DNA from: JBOGVA01 sp050692195
Lineage (GTDB): Bacteria > Actinomycetota > UBA4738
Direction: 5' to 3'
DNA: 64,000 bases
Assembly: GCA_050692195.1 (NCBI GenBank)
Contig: JBOGVA010000018.1
Location: forward strand, 1-64,000
Below are positions 34,184 through 43,246 of this stretch, in pieces (within the stretch, counting starts at the first letter, position 1; every line of letters begins with the position of its first letter). A program made the position numbers and the translations under genes. The notes beneath the pieces are model-generated. The model searched no databases, was not told the DNA's origin, and saw only the letters and a program-made list of their open reading frames with translations.

Positions 34184-35194
34184 ATGATGCGGCGACTGAT
34201 AGCCATTCCCGTCCTTTCGTTCCTCTTCCTGGTCCTGGGGCCGGGGCTGGCGTTGGCCTGCGGCGGCCTGGTCGCGGATGAGCACGCGGAGGTCCTGCGC
34301 AAGGCCACGACCCTGGCGGCGTGGTACGACGGATACGAGCACTACGTCACGGGTTTCCAGTTCGCCGGTACGGCGAACAGCTTCGGCTACATCATCCCTC
34401 TGCCCGCCGCGCCGACGAAGATAGAGAAGGGGGGCGACTGGACCCTGGAGCGGCTGGAGCTCGAGGTCAGCCCGCAACGCCTCCTGTTCGGCGCTGCTGC
34501 GACCGAAGCGGCCAGTCCCGTCGAGGTGCTCCAGCAGGTGCGCATCGACGCCCTGGACATCGTGGTGGTCCGGGGAGGCGGTCCCGACGTGGCCGCGTGG
34601 GCCGAGAGGAACGGGTTCGATCTGACCCCCGACTCGCCGAGGGTCCTCGGACGGTACTCGTCAGCCGGGGCCATCTTCGCCCTGGCTCGGTTCGACAGGA
34701 ACGAAGCGACCGAGCGCGGCCTCATCGAGGGACAGGGGACAACCATCCACTTCACCATCCCGACCCCCGCCCCATGGATCCCGCTCCAGATCCTGGCTCT
34801 GGGCAAGGGTGGCTCGGAGGTCGTGGAGGCCGACCTGTTCGTCCTGACCGACCACGTACCGTCGCTGACGCCCGGGGTGTGGGGCATGCCCGGCATGAGC
34901 CTGCGGTCGTTCGGGCGAGCCAGCGAATCGCTGCTCGACGATCTCCGCTCGGACCGGGGGATGGAGTGGGTGCCGCGGGAAGGCATGTGGCTCACCGCAC
35001 TCAGCCTGCGGACGCCGTCGGCGGAGCTCCGCCACGACCTGTCGATCGACGGCGGGGGGCCCACCGGGCGCTCGACGAGCTCGCCTGCTCGTTCCTCCTC
35101 CGAGCTCTGGCTATCGATCCTGGTGGGTGGGGCTGCGGCCGTGGCCGTGCTGGTGATGTGGCGGCCGGCTCCTCCGCCCGTGGGGCACGCCTAG
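34184..35194 (+). CDS. DUF2330 secreted, membrane-anchored protein
   Basis: The 336-residue product has a signal peptide (about 1-26, ending LALACGGLV), the DUF2330 core (ATTLAAWYDGYEHYVTGFQF, FGYIIPLPAAPTKIEKGG), and a C-terminal TM helix (about 308-326) with a short tail. DUF2330 proteins are exported with conserved CGG after the signal; function unknown. It starts behind GGAAGGGAG. Confidence 0.85.
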   Translation: MMRRLIAIPVLSFLFLVLGPGLALACGGLVADEHAEVLRKATTLAAWYDGYEHYVTGFQFAGTANSFGYIIPLPAAPTKIEKGGDWTLERLELEVSPQRLLFGAAATEAASPVEVLQQVRIDALDIVVVRGGGPDVAAWAERNGFDLTPDSPRVLGRYSSAGAIFALARFDRNEATERGLIEGQGTTIHFTIPTPAPWIPLQILALGKGGSEVVEADLFVLTDHVPSLTPGVWGMPGMSLRSFGRASESLLDDLRSDRGMEWVPREGMWLTALSLRTPSAELRHDLSIDGGGPTGRSTSSPARSSSELWLSILVGGAAAVAVLVMWRPAPPPVGHA

Positions 35195-35269
35195 CCGAGC
35201 GGTGCTCCGGGCAGTGACCGCCGGCCCGGTGATCACAGCGTTCCGCCGAGCGGGTATCGTCTTAGAGCC

Positions 35270-36175
35270 ATGCTGCTCGTGGGGACGGACGACGGGCTTC
35301 GCCGGCTCGATGAGGGAGGAGACGAGCTGGGGATCGAGCTGGGCGGCCAGGAGGTCCGGGCGATCGCGCCGGAGGGGAGCGGTTGGTGGGCGCTCGCCGA
35401 CGGCGAGGGGCTCTGGCGCTCCCTCGGCTCGGGCTCGTGGGACATGGCGGCCGCGGTGCAGGGCGCCAGCGGCAATTGCCTCTGGTCCACCTCGGCGGGA
35501 CTTCTGGTGGGCACCGGTGAGGCTGGCCTTCTTCGGTTCACCGACGGCTCCTTGGAGCCGCTGGAGTCGTTCGAGCAGGTGAAGGGACGCAGCGAGTGGT
35601 ACACGCCCTGGGGAGGACCTCCCGACTCGAGGTCGATCTCCGAGGGCTCGGACGGGGTCATCTACGTGAACGTGCACGTGGGAGGGATCGTGAGGTCGGC
35701 AGATGCCGGCCGGACCTGGGAACCCACCATCGACATCGACGCCGACGTCCACCAGGTACTGGCACCTGCGGGTCGCCCCGGCCTGGTGCTCGCGGCGTCG
35801 GCAGTGGGACTGGCGGTGAGCGAGGACGGCGGCGATTCGTGGAGATACGAGACCAGGGGCCTGCACGGGACCTACCTTCGAGCGGTCGCCTTCTCCGAAG
35901 GAATGGTGTTCGTCACGGCGTCCGAGGGACACCGTGGAAGACAGGCCGCCGTGTACGTGCGTCCCTTCGGGGAGGAGGGGCCGTTCACCAGGTGCACGCA
36001 GGGATTGCCTGACTGGTTCACCAACAACATCGACACCTTCTGCCTCGCGGCATCAGGAACGTTCGCCGCGTTCGGGACGGAGCAAGGAACGGTGTTCGTC
36101 TCGAAGGACCTGGGATCGAGCTGGAGGGAGATCGCAGCCGGACTGCCGCCGGTGCGGTGCCTCACACAGGCCTAG
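35270..36175 (+). CDS. BNR/sialidase-like beta-propeller protein
   Basis: The 301-residue cytoplasmic product consists of propeller blades with Asp-box-type turns: SADAGRTWEPT, SEDGGDSWRYE and SKDLGSSWREI. No signal peptide is seen. Asp-box propellers often act as glycosidase-like or photosystem-assembly-like binding scaffolds; here no catalytic set is recognisable. A TATCGT box ends 9 nt before the ATG, so it may be leaderless. It overlaps ilvE tail to tail. Confidence 0.75.
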   Translation: MLLVGTDDGLRRLDEGGDELGIELGGQEVRAIAPEGSGWWALADGEGLWRSLGSGSWDMAAAVQGASGNCLWSTSAGLLVGTGEAGLLRFTDGSLEPLESFEQVKGRSEWYTPWGGPPDSRSISEGSDGVIYVNVHVGGIVRSADAGRTWEPTIDIDADVHQVLAPAGRPGLVLAASAVGLAVSEDGGDSWRYETRGLHGTYLRAVAFSEGMVFVTASEGHRGRQAAVYVRPFGEEGPFTRCTQGLPDWFTNNIDTFCLAASGTFAAFGTEQGTVFVSKDLGSSWREIAAGLPPVRCLTQA

Positions 36176-37116
36176 CGTCCGAACGCCGGGGTCAGCCAGC
36201 CCATGAACTCATCGACCTCGCCGTGCACGGCGGCGAGGTAGAGGTCCTGGATCGAGCGGGTGACCTCGCCCATCTTGCCATCGCCGACGACTCTGCCATC
36301 GACCACCGTGACGGGTGCCACCTGGACGCCGGTCCCGCACAGGAAGACCTCGTCGGCGACGAACAACTCGGTGCGATCGACGCGGCGCTCCACCACCGGC
36401 ATGCGGAGCTTCCCCGCCAGCTCCATGATCGCACTCCGGGTGATGCCGACCAGGATGTCGTCGGTCACTTCGGGGGTCACCAGGCGTCCGTCCATCACCA
36501 GGAAGATGTTCGCCGCGCTCGCCTCGGAGAGGTGGCCTTCGCCCGTCAGCATGATCGCCTCGTCGAACCCGGCGTCCTGGGCGTCTGCGACCGCGAGCGC
36601 CGCGTTGATGTAGGCGCCGGTGATCTTGGCCCGGGAGGGAATGGCGTTGTCGTCGTTCCTCCGCCAGCTCGAGACCGTCACGGACAGCCCCCGATCGATC
36701 GGGAGGTAGGCGCCCATCGGCGCGGTGAAGCAGCAGAAGGCGTCGTCCAGGTGAAGCAGGCCGACCTTGATCACGGGCGTTGATTTGTACGCGATCGGGC
36801 GAACGTAGACGTCCTCCCGGTAGCCGTTTCGCCGAACCAGCTCGGCCGCGACGTTGCACAGATCCTGCACGCCCAACCCCACGTCGATCCGGAGCAGGCG
36901 CATGGACGAGGTCATACGGCGGAAGTGCGGCTCCAGCTTGACCAGGTAGACCTCCTGCCGCTCGGCGTTCCAGTACCCGCGGATGCCCTCGAAGCAGCCG
37001 GTCCCGTAGTTGAACGCGTGCGTGGCGATGGAGATCTTGGCCTCCTCCATCGGAACGAACCGGCCGTCGAAGTACGCGATGCCCTTCGCGGCGAATCCGA
37101 CCTTCGGCTCGCTCAC
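36172..37116 (-). CDS. ilvE: Branched-chain amino-acid aminotransferase
   Basis: The 314-residue fold-IV PLP enzyme starts at GTG 37116 behind GGGAGG. It has FNYGTGCFEGIRGYWN, SSMRLLRIDV, the PLP Lys in SRAKITGAYINAALA, EAIMLTGEGHLSEASAANIF and LCGTGVQVAPV. It makes Val, Leu and Ile from their keto acids with glutamate. The frame is open far upstream, but homology begins at the chosen start. Confidence 0.92.
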   Translation of the reverse strand: MSEPKVGFAAKGIAYFDGRFVPMEEAKISIATHAFNYGTGCFEGIRGYWNAERQEVYLVKLEPHFRRMTSSMRLLRIDVGLGVQDLCNVAAELVRRNGYREDVYVRPIAYKSTPVIKVGLLHLDDAFCCFTAPMGAYLPIDRGLSVTVSSWRRNDDNAIPSRAKITGAYINAALAVADAQDAGFDEAIMLTGEGHLSEASAANIFLVMDGRLVTPEVTDDILVGITRSAIMELAGKLRMPVVERRVDRTELFVADEVFLCGTGVQVAPVTVVDGRVVGDGKMGEVTRSIQDLYLAAVHGEVDEFMGWLTPAFGR

Positions 37117-37245
37117 CCTCCCACCCTTCTCTCGGATGGCGTCCGTGCCCTGTCCGATGAGCATACGTGGTCCCGGCCGCCCGGTTTCGGGATCAGGGCG
37201 GCGCTCCTGGCCAGGAGGAGCAGGGGAGCCGTCCCCGGCCGGCGG

Positions 37246-37251
37246 TATACT
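37246..37251 (+). promoter_or_regulatory. -10 box of the SRP RNA
   Basis: TATACT ends 7 nt before the first base of the SRP RNA. A clear -35 box is not seen. Confidence 0.6.
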
Positions 37252-37258
37252 CGGCCAC

Positions 37259-37534
37259 GGTGACCGTGCTAGGTGGGGAGCTAGCGGTGCCCTGTACCCG
37301 CAACCCGCTCTAGCGGGGCCGATGCCCGCCCGCGGCCCGGATGGCCCGGGAACGCCCCGAGCGTGGCAGCGATGAAGGCCGGGTCCCGCGCGACGCCAAC
37401 CTGCGAACCCCGTCAGGACCGGAAGGTAGCAGCGGTAAGCGGGCGCTGGCGGGTGCCGCGGGGTTGCCTGACCGGAGCTGCCCGCCCGAGTGGCGACCGA
37501 GTCGTCCGTGGACAACGGCGGGTGCACGGTCACC
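37259..37534 (+). ncRNA. ffs: Large-type signal recognition particle RNA
   Basis: The 276-nt RNA has the Alu-domain start GTGCTAGGTGGGGAGCTAG followed by CGGTGCCCTGTACCCGCAA and the conserved Ffh-binding apex GTCAGGACCGGAAGGTAGCAG. The ends pair perfectly: GGTGACCGTG (37259-37268) with CACGGTCACC (37525-37534). Length and Alu domain match the Bacillus-like large SRP RNA, not the roughly 80-100-nt form of Streptomyces or E. coli. dnaX follows, as in many Gram-positives. Confidence 0.92.
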
Positions 37535-37558
37535 TTATCCTTTGACGTGGAAGGAACC

Positions 37559-39325
37559 ATGGCCGAAGAAGTCGCCCTCTACCGGAAGTACCGGCCTCAA
37601 TCCCCGCAGGAGATCCTCGGCCAGGAGCACGTCGTCAGGGCGCTCGTGGGCGCCGTCAGGGAAGAGCGGCTGTCGCACGCCTTCCTGTTCTGTGGCCCCC
37701 GGGGGACCGGCAAGACGTCCACGGCCCGCATCCTGGCTCGGATGGTCAACTGCGAGAAGGGGCCCACGCCGGAACCCTGCGGCGTCTGCGAGCAGTGCGT
37801 TCGCATCCGCGATGGCTCGCATCTCGACGTCGTGGAGATCGACGCCGCATCCCACGGGGGAGTGGACGACGCCCGGGAGCTCCGGGAGCGGGCGCCCACC
37901 GCTCCCGCCATGGGCAGGGAGAAGGTGTACATCATCGACGAGGCCCAGCGGCTCTCCCGCGAGGCCTTCGACGCGCTGCTGAAGATCTTCGAGGAGCCTC
38001 CACGAGGCGTTCGGTTCGTCCTGGCCACGACGGAGCCGCACAAGATGCCGCCGACCATCGTCGGGCGGTGCCAGCGGTTCGACTTCCGCAGGGTCGCCAC
38101 CGAAGTGTTGGCGGAACACCTGGAACGGGTGGCCAAGCAGGAGGGGATGGTCGTGGTCCGGGCTGCGGCCGAAGCGTTGGCCCGGCAGTCGGAGGGGTCC
38201 GTGCGGGACGCGCTGTCGTTGCTCGACCAGAGCGCCGTCCTGGCGGATGGGGAGATCACGGAGGATACCGTTGCCACGCTGATCGGTGCCCCCCGGACCG
38301 ACGTCCAGTTCGAGCTGGCGGATGCGATCGCCGTCCACGACACCAACGGGATGTTCCAGATCGTCCACCGCCTGGTTCAGGAGGGGCACGACTTCCGGCA
38401 TCTCACCGCCCAGGTCCTGGCGCATTTCCGGGACCTCATGCTGGCCGGTTCGGCACCCGACGAAGCCGCCGTCTTGGACGTGGCCCCGGACCAGCACGGC
38501 CGGCTGGCGGCGCAGGCAGCGAAGTTCACGACGGCCGAGCTCAGCCGGATCCTGTCGCTGCTCCTTGCGGCCCAGGCCGACATGCGGTGGACGACGTCGC
38601 CCCGGCTGACCCTGGAGCTCGCCATGGTCCGGGCTACCATCCCGGAGGCGGACCCGAACCCCTCCGGCCTGGCAGCGCGCATCGAACGGCTCGAGCGCCT
38701 GGCGGGGGTGGACGTGGGTACCCCCGAGGTCGGCGAGCCCGTGCGAGCCCCCGAGATCGGCGGGCTCGCTCCGCGCGGCCAGTCCCCACCCAACCCCGCG
38801 CTGCGCGAACCCGCCGACCATCACGAGGACTCGGCCGGGGCACCGCCCGCGGCCGACACATCAAGCAGCCACCCAGCATCCGCGCTGGTCGACGCTGACA
38901 TCGGAGAGACCCCGCCGGCGGCCCCGGCCCCTCATGCGCCGAGCACCGGGGCGCTCGACCTCCACGCGATCCGGCGGTCGTGGCAACAGCTCCTCGACCA
39001 TCTGCTCGATCGTCGCCAGATGGTCCTGCGGGCCAACCTGGAGTCCGCGACGGCGGCGGCCTATGACGGGGAAACGTTGGAGCTGGCCTTTCCGCCTGGG
39101 AGGAAGTTCTCCGTTCAGAACGTCCAGGCCAGGGAGAACGAGCTTCGTCAGGCTCTGTCTGACGTGTTCGGCGTGTCGCCGGCGGTCAAGTGCGCCGCCC
39201 GGGAGGAAGTACCGGGCATCCAGCTCATCGATGACGAAGAGCCTCCCGCTACCCGAGAGGATGCCGTGGCGCGCCTGAAGGCGGAGCTGGGGGCGGAGAT
39301 CGAAGACATCGAGGAGGGCTCGTAG
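37559..39325 (+). CDS. dnaX: DNA polymerase III subunits gamma and tau
   Basis: The 588-residue clamp loader starts at ATG 37559 behind GGAAGGAA with YRKYRPQSPQEILGQEHVV. It has P-loop GPRGTGKTS (about 45), the zinc module CEKGPTPEPCGVCEQC, DEAQRLS (Walker B-like), and sensor segment FVLATTEPHKMP. A Pro/Ala linker (about 400-475) joins a tau-type C-terminal domain. It loads the sliding clamp in the replisome. recR begins directly at its stop. Confidence 0.95.
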   Translation: MAEEVALYRKYRPQSPQEILGQEHVVRALVGAVREERLSHAFLFCGPRGTGKTSTARILARMVNCEKGPTPEPCGVCEQCVRIRDGSHLDVVEIDAASHGGVDDARELRERAPTAPAMGREKVYIIDEAQRLSREAFDALLKIFEEPPRGVRFVLATTEPHKMPPTIVGRCQRFDFRRVATEVLAEHLERVAKQEGMVVVRAAAEALARQSEGSVRDALSLLDQSAVLADGEITEDTVATLIGAPRTDVQFELADAIAVHDTNGMFQIVHRLVQEGHDFRHLTAQVLAHFRDLMLAGSAPDEAAVLDVAPDQHGRLAAQAAKFTTAELSRILSLLLAAQADMRWTTSPRLTLELAMVRATIPEADPNPSGLAARIERLERLAGVDVGTPEVGEPVRAPEIGGLAPRGQSPPNPALREPADHHEDSAGAPPAADTSSSHPASALVDADIGETPPAAPAPHAPSTGALDLHAIRRSWQQLLDHLLDRRQMVLRANLESATAAAYDGETLELAFPPGRKFSVQNVQARENELRQALSDVFGVSPAVKCAAREEVPGIQLIDDEEPPATREDAVARLKAELGAEIEDIEEGS

Positions 39326-39919
39326 GTGTTCGAAGGCCCCATTCAGGACCTGATCGACGAGCTATCGAGGCTTCCGGGGATCGGTCCGAAGTCCGCTCAA
39401 CGGCTGGCCTTCTACATGGTCAAGGCCTCGGCGCAGGATGCCAGGCGGCTGGCCGAAGCGATCGTGGCGGCCAAGGAGCGCGTGCGGTTCTGCCGGGAGT
39501 GCTTCAGCGTGTCGGAGGGCGAGCTGTGCCGGATCTGTCGCGACCCGGGACGGGATCCTGCCGTCATCTGCGTCGTCGAGGAGTCGAAGGATCAGGCCGC
39601 GATCGAGAAGGCCGGGGTGATCAAGGGCCGGTATCACGTCCTGGGCGGGGCCATCTCGCCCCTCGAAGGGATGGGCCCGGACGACCTCCGCGTGCAGGAG
39701 TTGCTCGACCGGGTCAGCCGCAACGGGGTCCGTGAGGTCATCCTGGCGACGAACCCCAACCTGGAGGGGAACGCCACGGCCATGTACGTGGCGGCGCTGG
39801 TCAAGCCGCTCGGAGTCCGGGTGACCCGGCTGGCCAGCGGCCTTCCCGTGGGGGGTGACCTGGAGTACGCGGACGAGGTGACTCTAGGTCAGGCCCTCGA
39901 GGGTCGCCGCGAGATGTAG
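39326..39919 (+). CDS. recR: Recombination mediator RecR
   Basis: The 197-residue protein starts at GTG 39326 immediately after the dnaX stop. It has the helix-hairpin-helix [18 protein letters not shown], a four-Cys zinc finger ([16 protein letters not shown]), and a Toprim fold with [13 protein letters not shown] and [13 protein letters not shown]. It works with RecO to load RecA on gapped DNA. The nucleoid protein gene ybaB, usually between dnaX and recR, is absent. Confidence 0.95.
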   Translation: MFEGPIQDLIDELSRLPGIGPKSAQRLAFYMVKASAQDARRLAEAIVAAKERVRFCRECFSVSEGELCRICRDPGRDPAVICVVEESKDQAAIEKAGVIKGRYHVLGGAISPLEGMGPDDLRVQELLDRVSRNGVREVILATNPNLEGNATAMYVAALVKPLGVRVTRLASGLPVGGDLEYADEVTLGQALEGRREM

Positions 39920-39948
39920 TGACCACGTCGGACCGTCCGGCCGAGCGA

Positions 39949-40728
39949 TCAAAGGATCTGCGACAGGAACAGCTTCGTTCGCTCGTGCTGGGGGTGGCTG
40001 AAGAATCGGTCAGGGGTTCCCTCCTCCACGATGAGGCCCTCGTCGAAGAACAGGATCCGGTCGGCCACCTCTTTGGCGAAGCCGATCTCGTGGGTGATGA
40101 CGACCATGGTCATGCCGGAGCCGGCCAGCTCTTTCATGACGTCGAGGACTTCCTTGATCATCTCGGGATCGAGCGCGGACGTCGGCTCGTCGAACAGCAT
40201 GATCTTCGGCTCCATGGCGAGGGCGCGGGCGATGGCCACCCGCTGCTGCTGACCCCCGGAGAGCTGGGCCGGGTACTTGTGGGCCTGCTCGGGGATGCCC
40301 ACCCGCTCCAGGAGCTGCTCCGCCTTCTGCTCGGCCTTGGCCTTCGGCCACTTGCGGACGTTGCGGGGGGCCAGGGTGACGTTCTGCAGGACGGTGAGGT
40401 GCGGGAACAGGTTGAAGGACTGGAAGACCATCCCGATCTCGCTGCGGATCCGCTCGATGTTTCGGATGTCGTCGGTCATCTCGATGCCGTCTACGACGAT
40501 CCGGCCGGCGTCGTGCCGCTCCAGCCGATTGATCGTCCGGATGAACGTGGACTTCCCAGAGCCGGACGGACCGATCACCACCACGACCTCGCCCCGTTCG
40601 ATGGTGGTGGTGATGCCCTTCAGGGCCTGGAAGTGGCCGAACCACTTCTTCACGTCCTCGGCGACGATCATCGCCTCCCCGTCGGTGGCCGGGGCCGTCC
40701 CCGCGGCGCGCTCCGCTTCCATCGCCAT
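39949..40728 (-). CDS. aapP: Amino-acid ABC transporter ATPase (AapP-like)
   Basis: The 259-residue ATPase has Walker [10 protein letters not shown], signature LSGGQQQRV, Walker [14 protein letters not shown] and H-loop VITHEIGFA. The [10 protein letters not shown] and [17 protein letters not shown] segments are typical of polar-amino-acid importers. ATG 40728 lies 2 nt after the permease stop. It is the last gene of an Aap-type cluster (binding protein, two permeases, ATPase). Confidence 0.92.
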   Translation of the reverse strand: MAMEAERAAGTAPATDGEAMIVAEDVKKWFGHFQALKGITTTIERGEVVVVIGPSGSGKSTFIRTINRLERHDAGRIVVDGIEMTDDIRNIERIRSEIGMVFQSFNLFPHLTVLQNVTLAPRNVRKWPKAKAEQKAEQLLERVGIPEQAHKYPAQLSGGQQQRVAIARALAMEPKIMLFDEPTSALDPEMIKEVLDVMKELAGSGMTMVVITHEIGFAKEVADRILFFDEGLIVEEGTPDRFFSHPQHERTKLFLSQIL

Positions 40729-40730
40729 GC

Positions 40731-41999
40731 CTATCGCTCTCCCAAGCCGACCCGTCTCTCCACCCGCTGGCTCCACCTCGACATCGAGAAGGCAACGATC
40801 CAGAAGAGAAAGGCCGCAGCCAGCAACGCCTCCGGCTGGCGCCCGATGAACTCGAGCTGTGACGGAGCCCGCCTGGCCACGGCGAGCAGCTCGGCCAGCC
40901 CCAGCACCGCGATCAGCGAGGTGTCTTTGAACAGGCTGATGAAGTGGCTGATCATCGCGGGGATCGTGGACCGCAGCGCCTGGGGCAGGATCACCAGCGC
41001 CATCATCCGCGTTGGATGCAGCCCGAGGGCGCGGGCGGCCTCGTACTGGCCGCTCGGGACTCCCTGGAGCCCGCCCCGGACGATCTCCGCGACGTAGGCG
41101 GAGCTGAAGATGACGAACATGGCCATGGCCCTGACGATCCTGGCGAACTGCATCCCCGGCGGGAGGAGGAGGGGAAGGATGAACTCCCCGAAGATGATCA
41201 GAGCGACCAGGGGGACCCCCCGGATGAACTCGATGAACCCCACGCTGAACAGGCTGACGGCGGGCAGGCTGCTCCGGCGCCCCAGGCCGAGGAGGATCCC
41301 GATGGGGAACGAGAGGAAGATCGCCACCACCGCCAGGAGGATGTTCAGCACGAATCCCCCCCAGAGCTGGGGAGGGACTCCGCCCAGGATCCGGAGGAAC
41401 ACGATGACGATGGGGAAGGCCAGAGCCCAGGCCACACCGAGCGGCAGCCGGAGACGCGATCCGCCCAGGCGTCCGGCCACGACGCCCGCGGCGTACACGG
41501 CGACCATCGCCACGATGAGCGCCCAGACCTTGAGCCCGTCCAGCAAGTAGGCCAGTGCGAAGACCAACAACCCCGCGAGCACGGTCCGGAGGATGGCCTT
41601 CCGGGGCGTCCACTGGAGGCGCAATCCGGACACGCCCCACGACAGCCCCGCCAGCAGCACCACGTAGAAGCCCGAGGCCCAGACCCATTCGATCTCTGTT
41701 GCGGGGAACCGGCCCACCATGTACAGACGGAGGTTCGCCTTGACCACCGTCCAGTCGGCGGTGAAGAACACCCACCGAATCAGGCGGTAGGCAAGGTAGA
41801 GGCCCCCGGCTCCGACCACCACGGTGAGGAGCCCGTTGAACCAACTGGAGAACAGGTTCACCCGGATCCACTCCCCCGGCGTGGCCGGCTCCTTGGAGGG
41901 GGCGATCTCAACGGCGCGCTCCTCCCTCCCCATGAGGAGGGTGGTGTCGACGTCGGGCGGGAGGGATCCCACGGGCCCGCGATCCCCGAGCCCCGTCAC
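40731..41999 (-). CDS. aapM: Amino-acid ABC transporter permease (AapM-like)
   Basis: The 422-residue permease starts at GTG 41999, overlapping the upstream stop (GTGA). The long N-terminal helical region (about 1-210) is typical of AapM. The C-terminal permease core has [20 protein letters not shown] and the coupling EAA loop [20 protein letters not shown]. It forms a heterodimeric channel with the adjacent AapQ-like protein. Confidence 0.9.
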   Translation of the reverse strand: MTGLGDRGPVGSLPPDVDTTLLMGREERAVEIAPSKEPATPGEWIRVNLFSSWFNGLLTVVVGAGGLYLAYRLIRWVFFTADWTVVKANLRLYMVGRFPATEIEWVWASGFYVVLLAGLSWGVSGLRLQWTPRKAILRTVLAGLLVFALAYLLDGLKVWALIVAMVAVYAAGVVAGRLGGSRLRLPLGVAWALAFPIVIVFLRILGGVPPQLWGGFVLNILLAVVAIFLSFPIGILLGLGRRSSLPAVSLFSVGFIEFIRGVPLVALIIFGEFILPLLLPPGMQFARIVRAMAMFVIFSSAYVAEIVRGGLQGVPSGQYEAARALGLHPTRMMALVILPQALRSTIPAMISHFISLFKDTSLIAVLGLAELLAVARRAPSQLEFIGRQPEALLAAAFLFWIVAFSMSRWSQRVERRVGLGER

Positions 42000-43180
42000 C
42001 GCTGTTCCCCCCTCCTGCTCACCGCGCGGTTGAGGATGTTCATGAAGAAGGAGATGAACAGGCTCATCACCAGGTAGCTTCCCATCACGATGAGCAGCAT
42101 CTGGGTGGCCCGCCCCGACTGGTTCATGATCGTCCTGGAGATGGACACCAGGTCCGGATAGGCGATGGCCACGGCGAGGCTGGAGTTCTTGGCCAGGTTC
42201 AGGTACTGGCTGTTGATCGGCGGGAGGGCGATCCGCAGGGCCTGGGGCAGCACGACGAACCGGAGCTGCTGTGCGGGGGTGAGGCCGATGGCCTCGGCCG
42301 CCTCCTTCTGTCCCTTCGGGACGGCCAGGATGCTTCCGCGGACGATCTCTGCGACGAAGGCGGACGTGTAGATGACCAGGGCCGCGAGGAGCGCCGCATA
42401 CTGGGGGCTCATCTGAAAGCCGCCCCGGTATCCGCGGAGAAGCGCCTCGGGCACGTCGATCCGGATCGGGTTCCCCGAGGCGACGTACCCGGCAGCCGCC
42501 ACGACGACGAACGCTCCACACGACCACAGGACGCGGTGGTGAGCCCTACCGGTCCGCTCGTTGACGCGGGTCCTCCATCGCCACGTCAGCGCGGCCGCGG
42601 CAACACCTCCCAGAAGGAACAACCCCCAGGTTCCCGACCCCTCCGTTGCGCGGAGCCAGGGGATGGCCGCTCCCCGGTTCGACAGGAAGGCCACGCCGCC
42701 AAGGGAGAGCCCTCCTCCGATCGCGGGCAGCACCCGGCCGATCAGCACGGCCATGAAGATGATCTGGATCAGGACCGGGGTGTTGCGGATGGCTTCCACG
42801 TAGACCTGGGCGACCTTCCGGAGCAGCCAGTTCGGAGAGAGCCTGGCCACCCCGATCACCAGGCCGAGGATGCTGGTGAGCAGGATACCCACGCTGGCCA
42901 CTCGGATGGTGTTCACCACGCCCACTTGGTAGGCGCGGAGGAAGCTCTGGTTCGGGCTGTACGTGATCCCCTCCCCGATCCCGAATCCCGCCCGACGCTG
43001 CAGGAAGTCGAACGACAGGTCCAGTCCGAGGCGGCGGATCTGGAACTCGAGGTTCAGGTACAGCTCGCGGAGGACCAGGAACAGGACGATGACGAAGACC
43101 ACTTGGCCGAGCACGCGCAGGATGCGGACGTTCCGCCAGAACGGCGGTCTGTGCGGGCGAGCCACGGCGACCTGGGCCAC
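41996..43180 (-). CDS. aapQ: Amino-acid ABC transporter permease (AapQ-like)
   Basis: The 394-residue permease has a long N-terminal region with NTIRVASVGILLTSILGLVI and AIRNTPVLIQIIFM. Between permease helices lies an insertion of about 120 residues (roughly 140-260) as in AapQ. The EAA loop is KGQKEAAEAIGLTPAQQLRF. ATG 43180 is separated from the upstream binding-protein gene by a strong hairpin. Confidence 0.9.
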   Translation of the reverse strand: MAQVAVARPHRPPFWRNVRILRVLGQVVFVIVLFLVLRELYLNLEFQIRRLGLDLSFDFLQRRAGFGIGEGITYSPNQSFLRAYQVGVVNTIRVASVGILLTSILGLVIGVARLSPNWLLRKVAQVYVEAIRNTPVLIQIIFMAVLIGRVLPAIGGGLSLGGVAFLSNRGAAIPWLRATEGSGTWGLFLLGGVAAAALTWRWRTRVNERTGRAHHRVLWSCGAFVVVAAAGYVASGNPIRIDVPEALLRGYRGGFQMSPQYAALLAALVIYTSAFVAEIVRGSILAVPKGQKEAAEAIGLTPAQQLRFVVLPQALRIALPPINSQYLNLAKNSSLAVAIAYPDLVSISRTIMNQSGRATQMLLIVMGSYLVMSLFISFFMNILNRAVSRRGEQR

Positions 43181-43196
43181 TGGACGAAACGATAGG

Positions 43197-43230
43197 ACGC
43201 GGGGCCGGTCAACGCGACCCGGCCCCGCGT
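43197..43230 (-). terminator. Intercistronic hairpin (attenuator) between binding protein and permease genes
   Basis: ACGCGGGGCCGG and CCGGCCCCGCGT form a 12-bp perfect stem with a 10-nt loop. It falls between aapJ-like and aapQ-like genes on the same strand. Such hairpins reduce readthrough or protect the upstream message, giving more binding protein than channel. Confidence 0.7.
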
Positions 43231-43246
43231 CACGCAGCCTGTCGGT

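Noticed and set aside
39919..42077. Plus-strand ORFs opposite the amino-acid transporter genes
   Set aside because: They mirror the ATPase and permease genes and show only His/Gly/Arg-rich low-complexity sequence.
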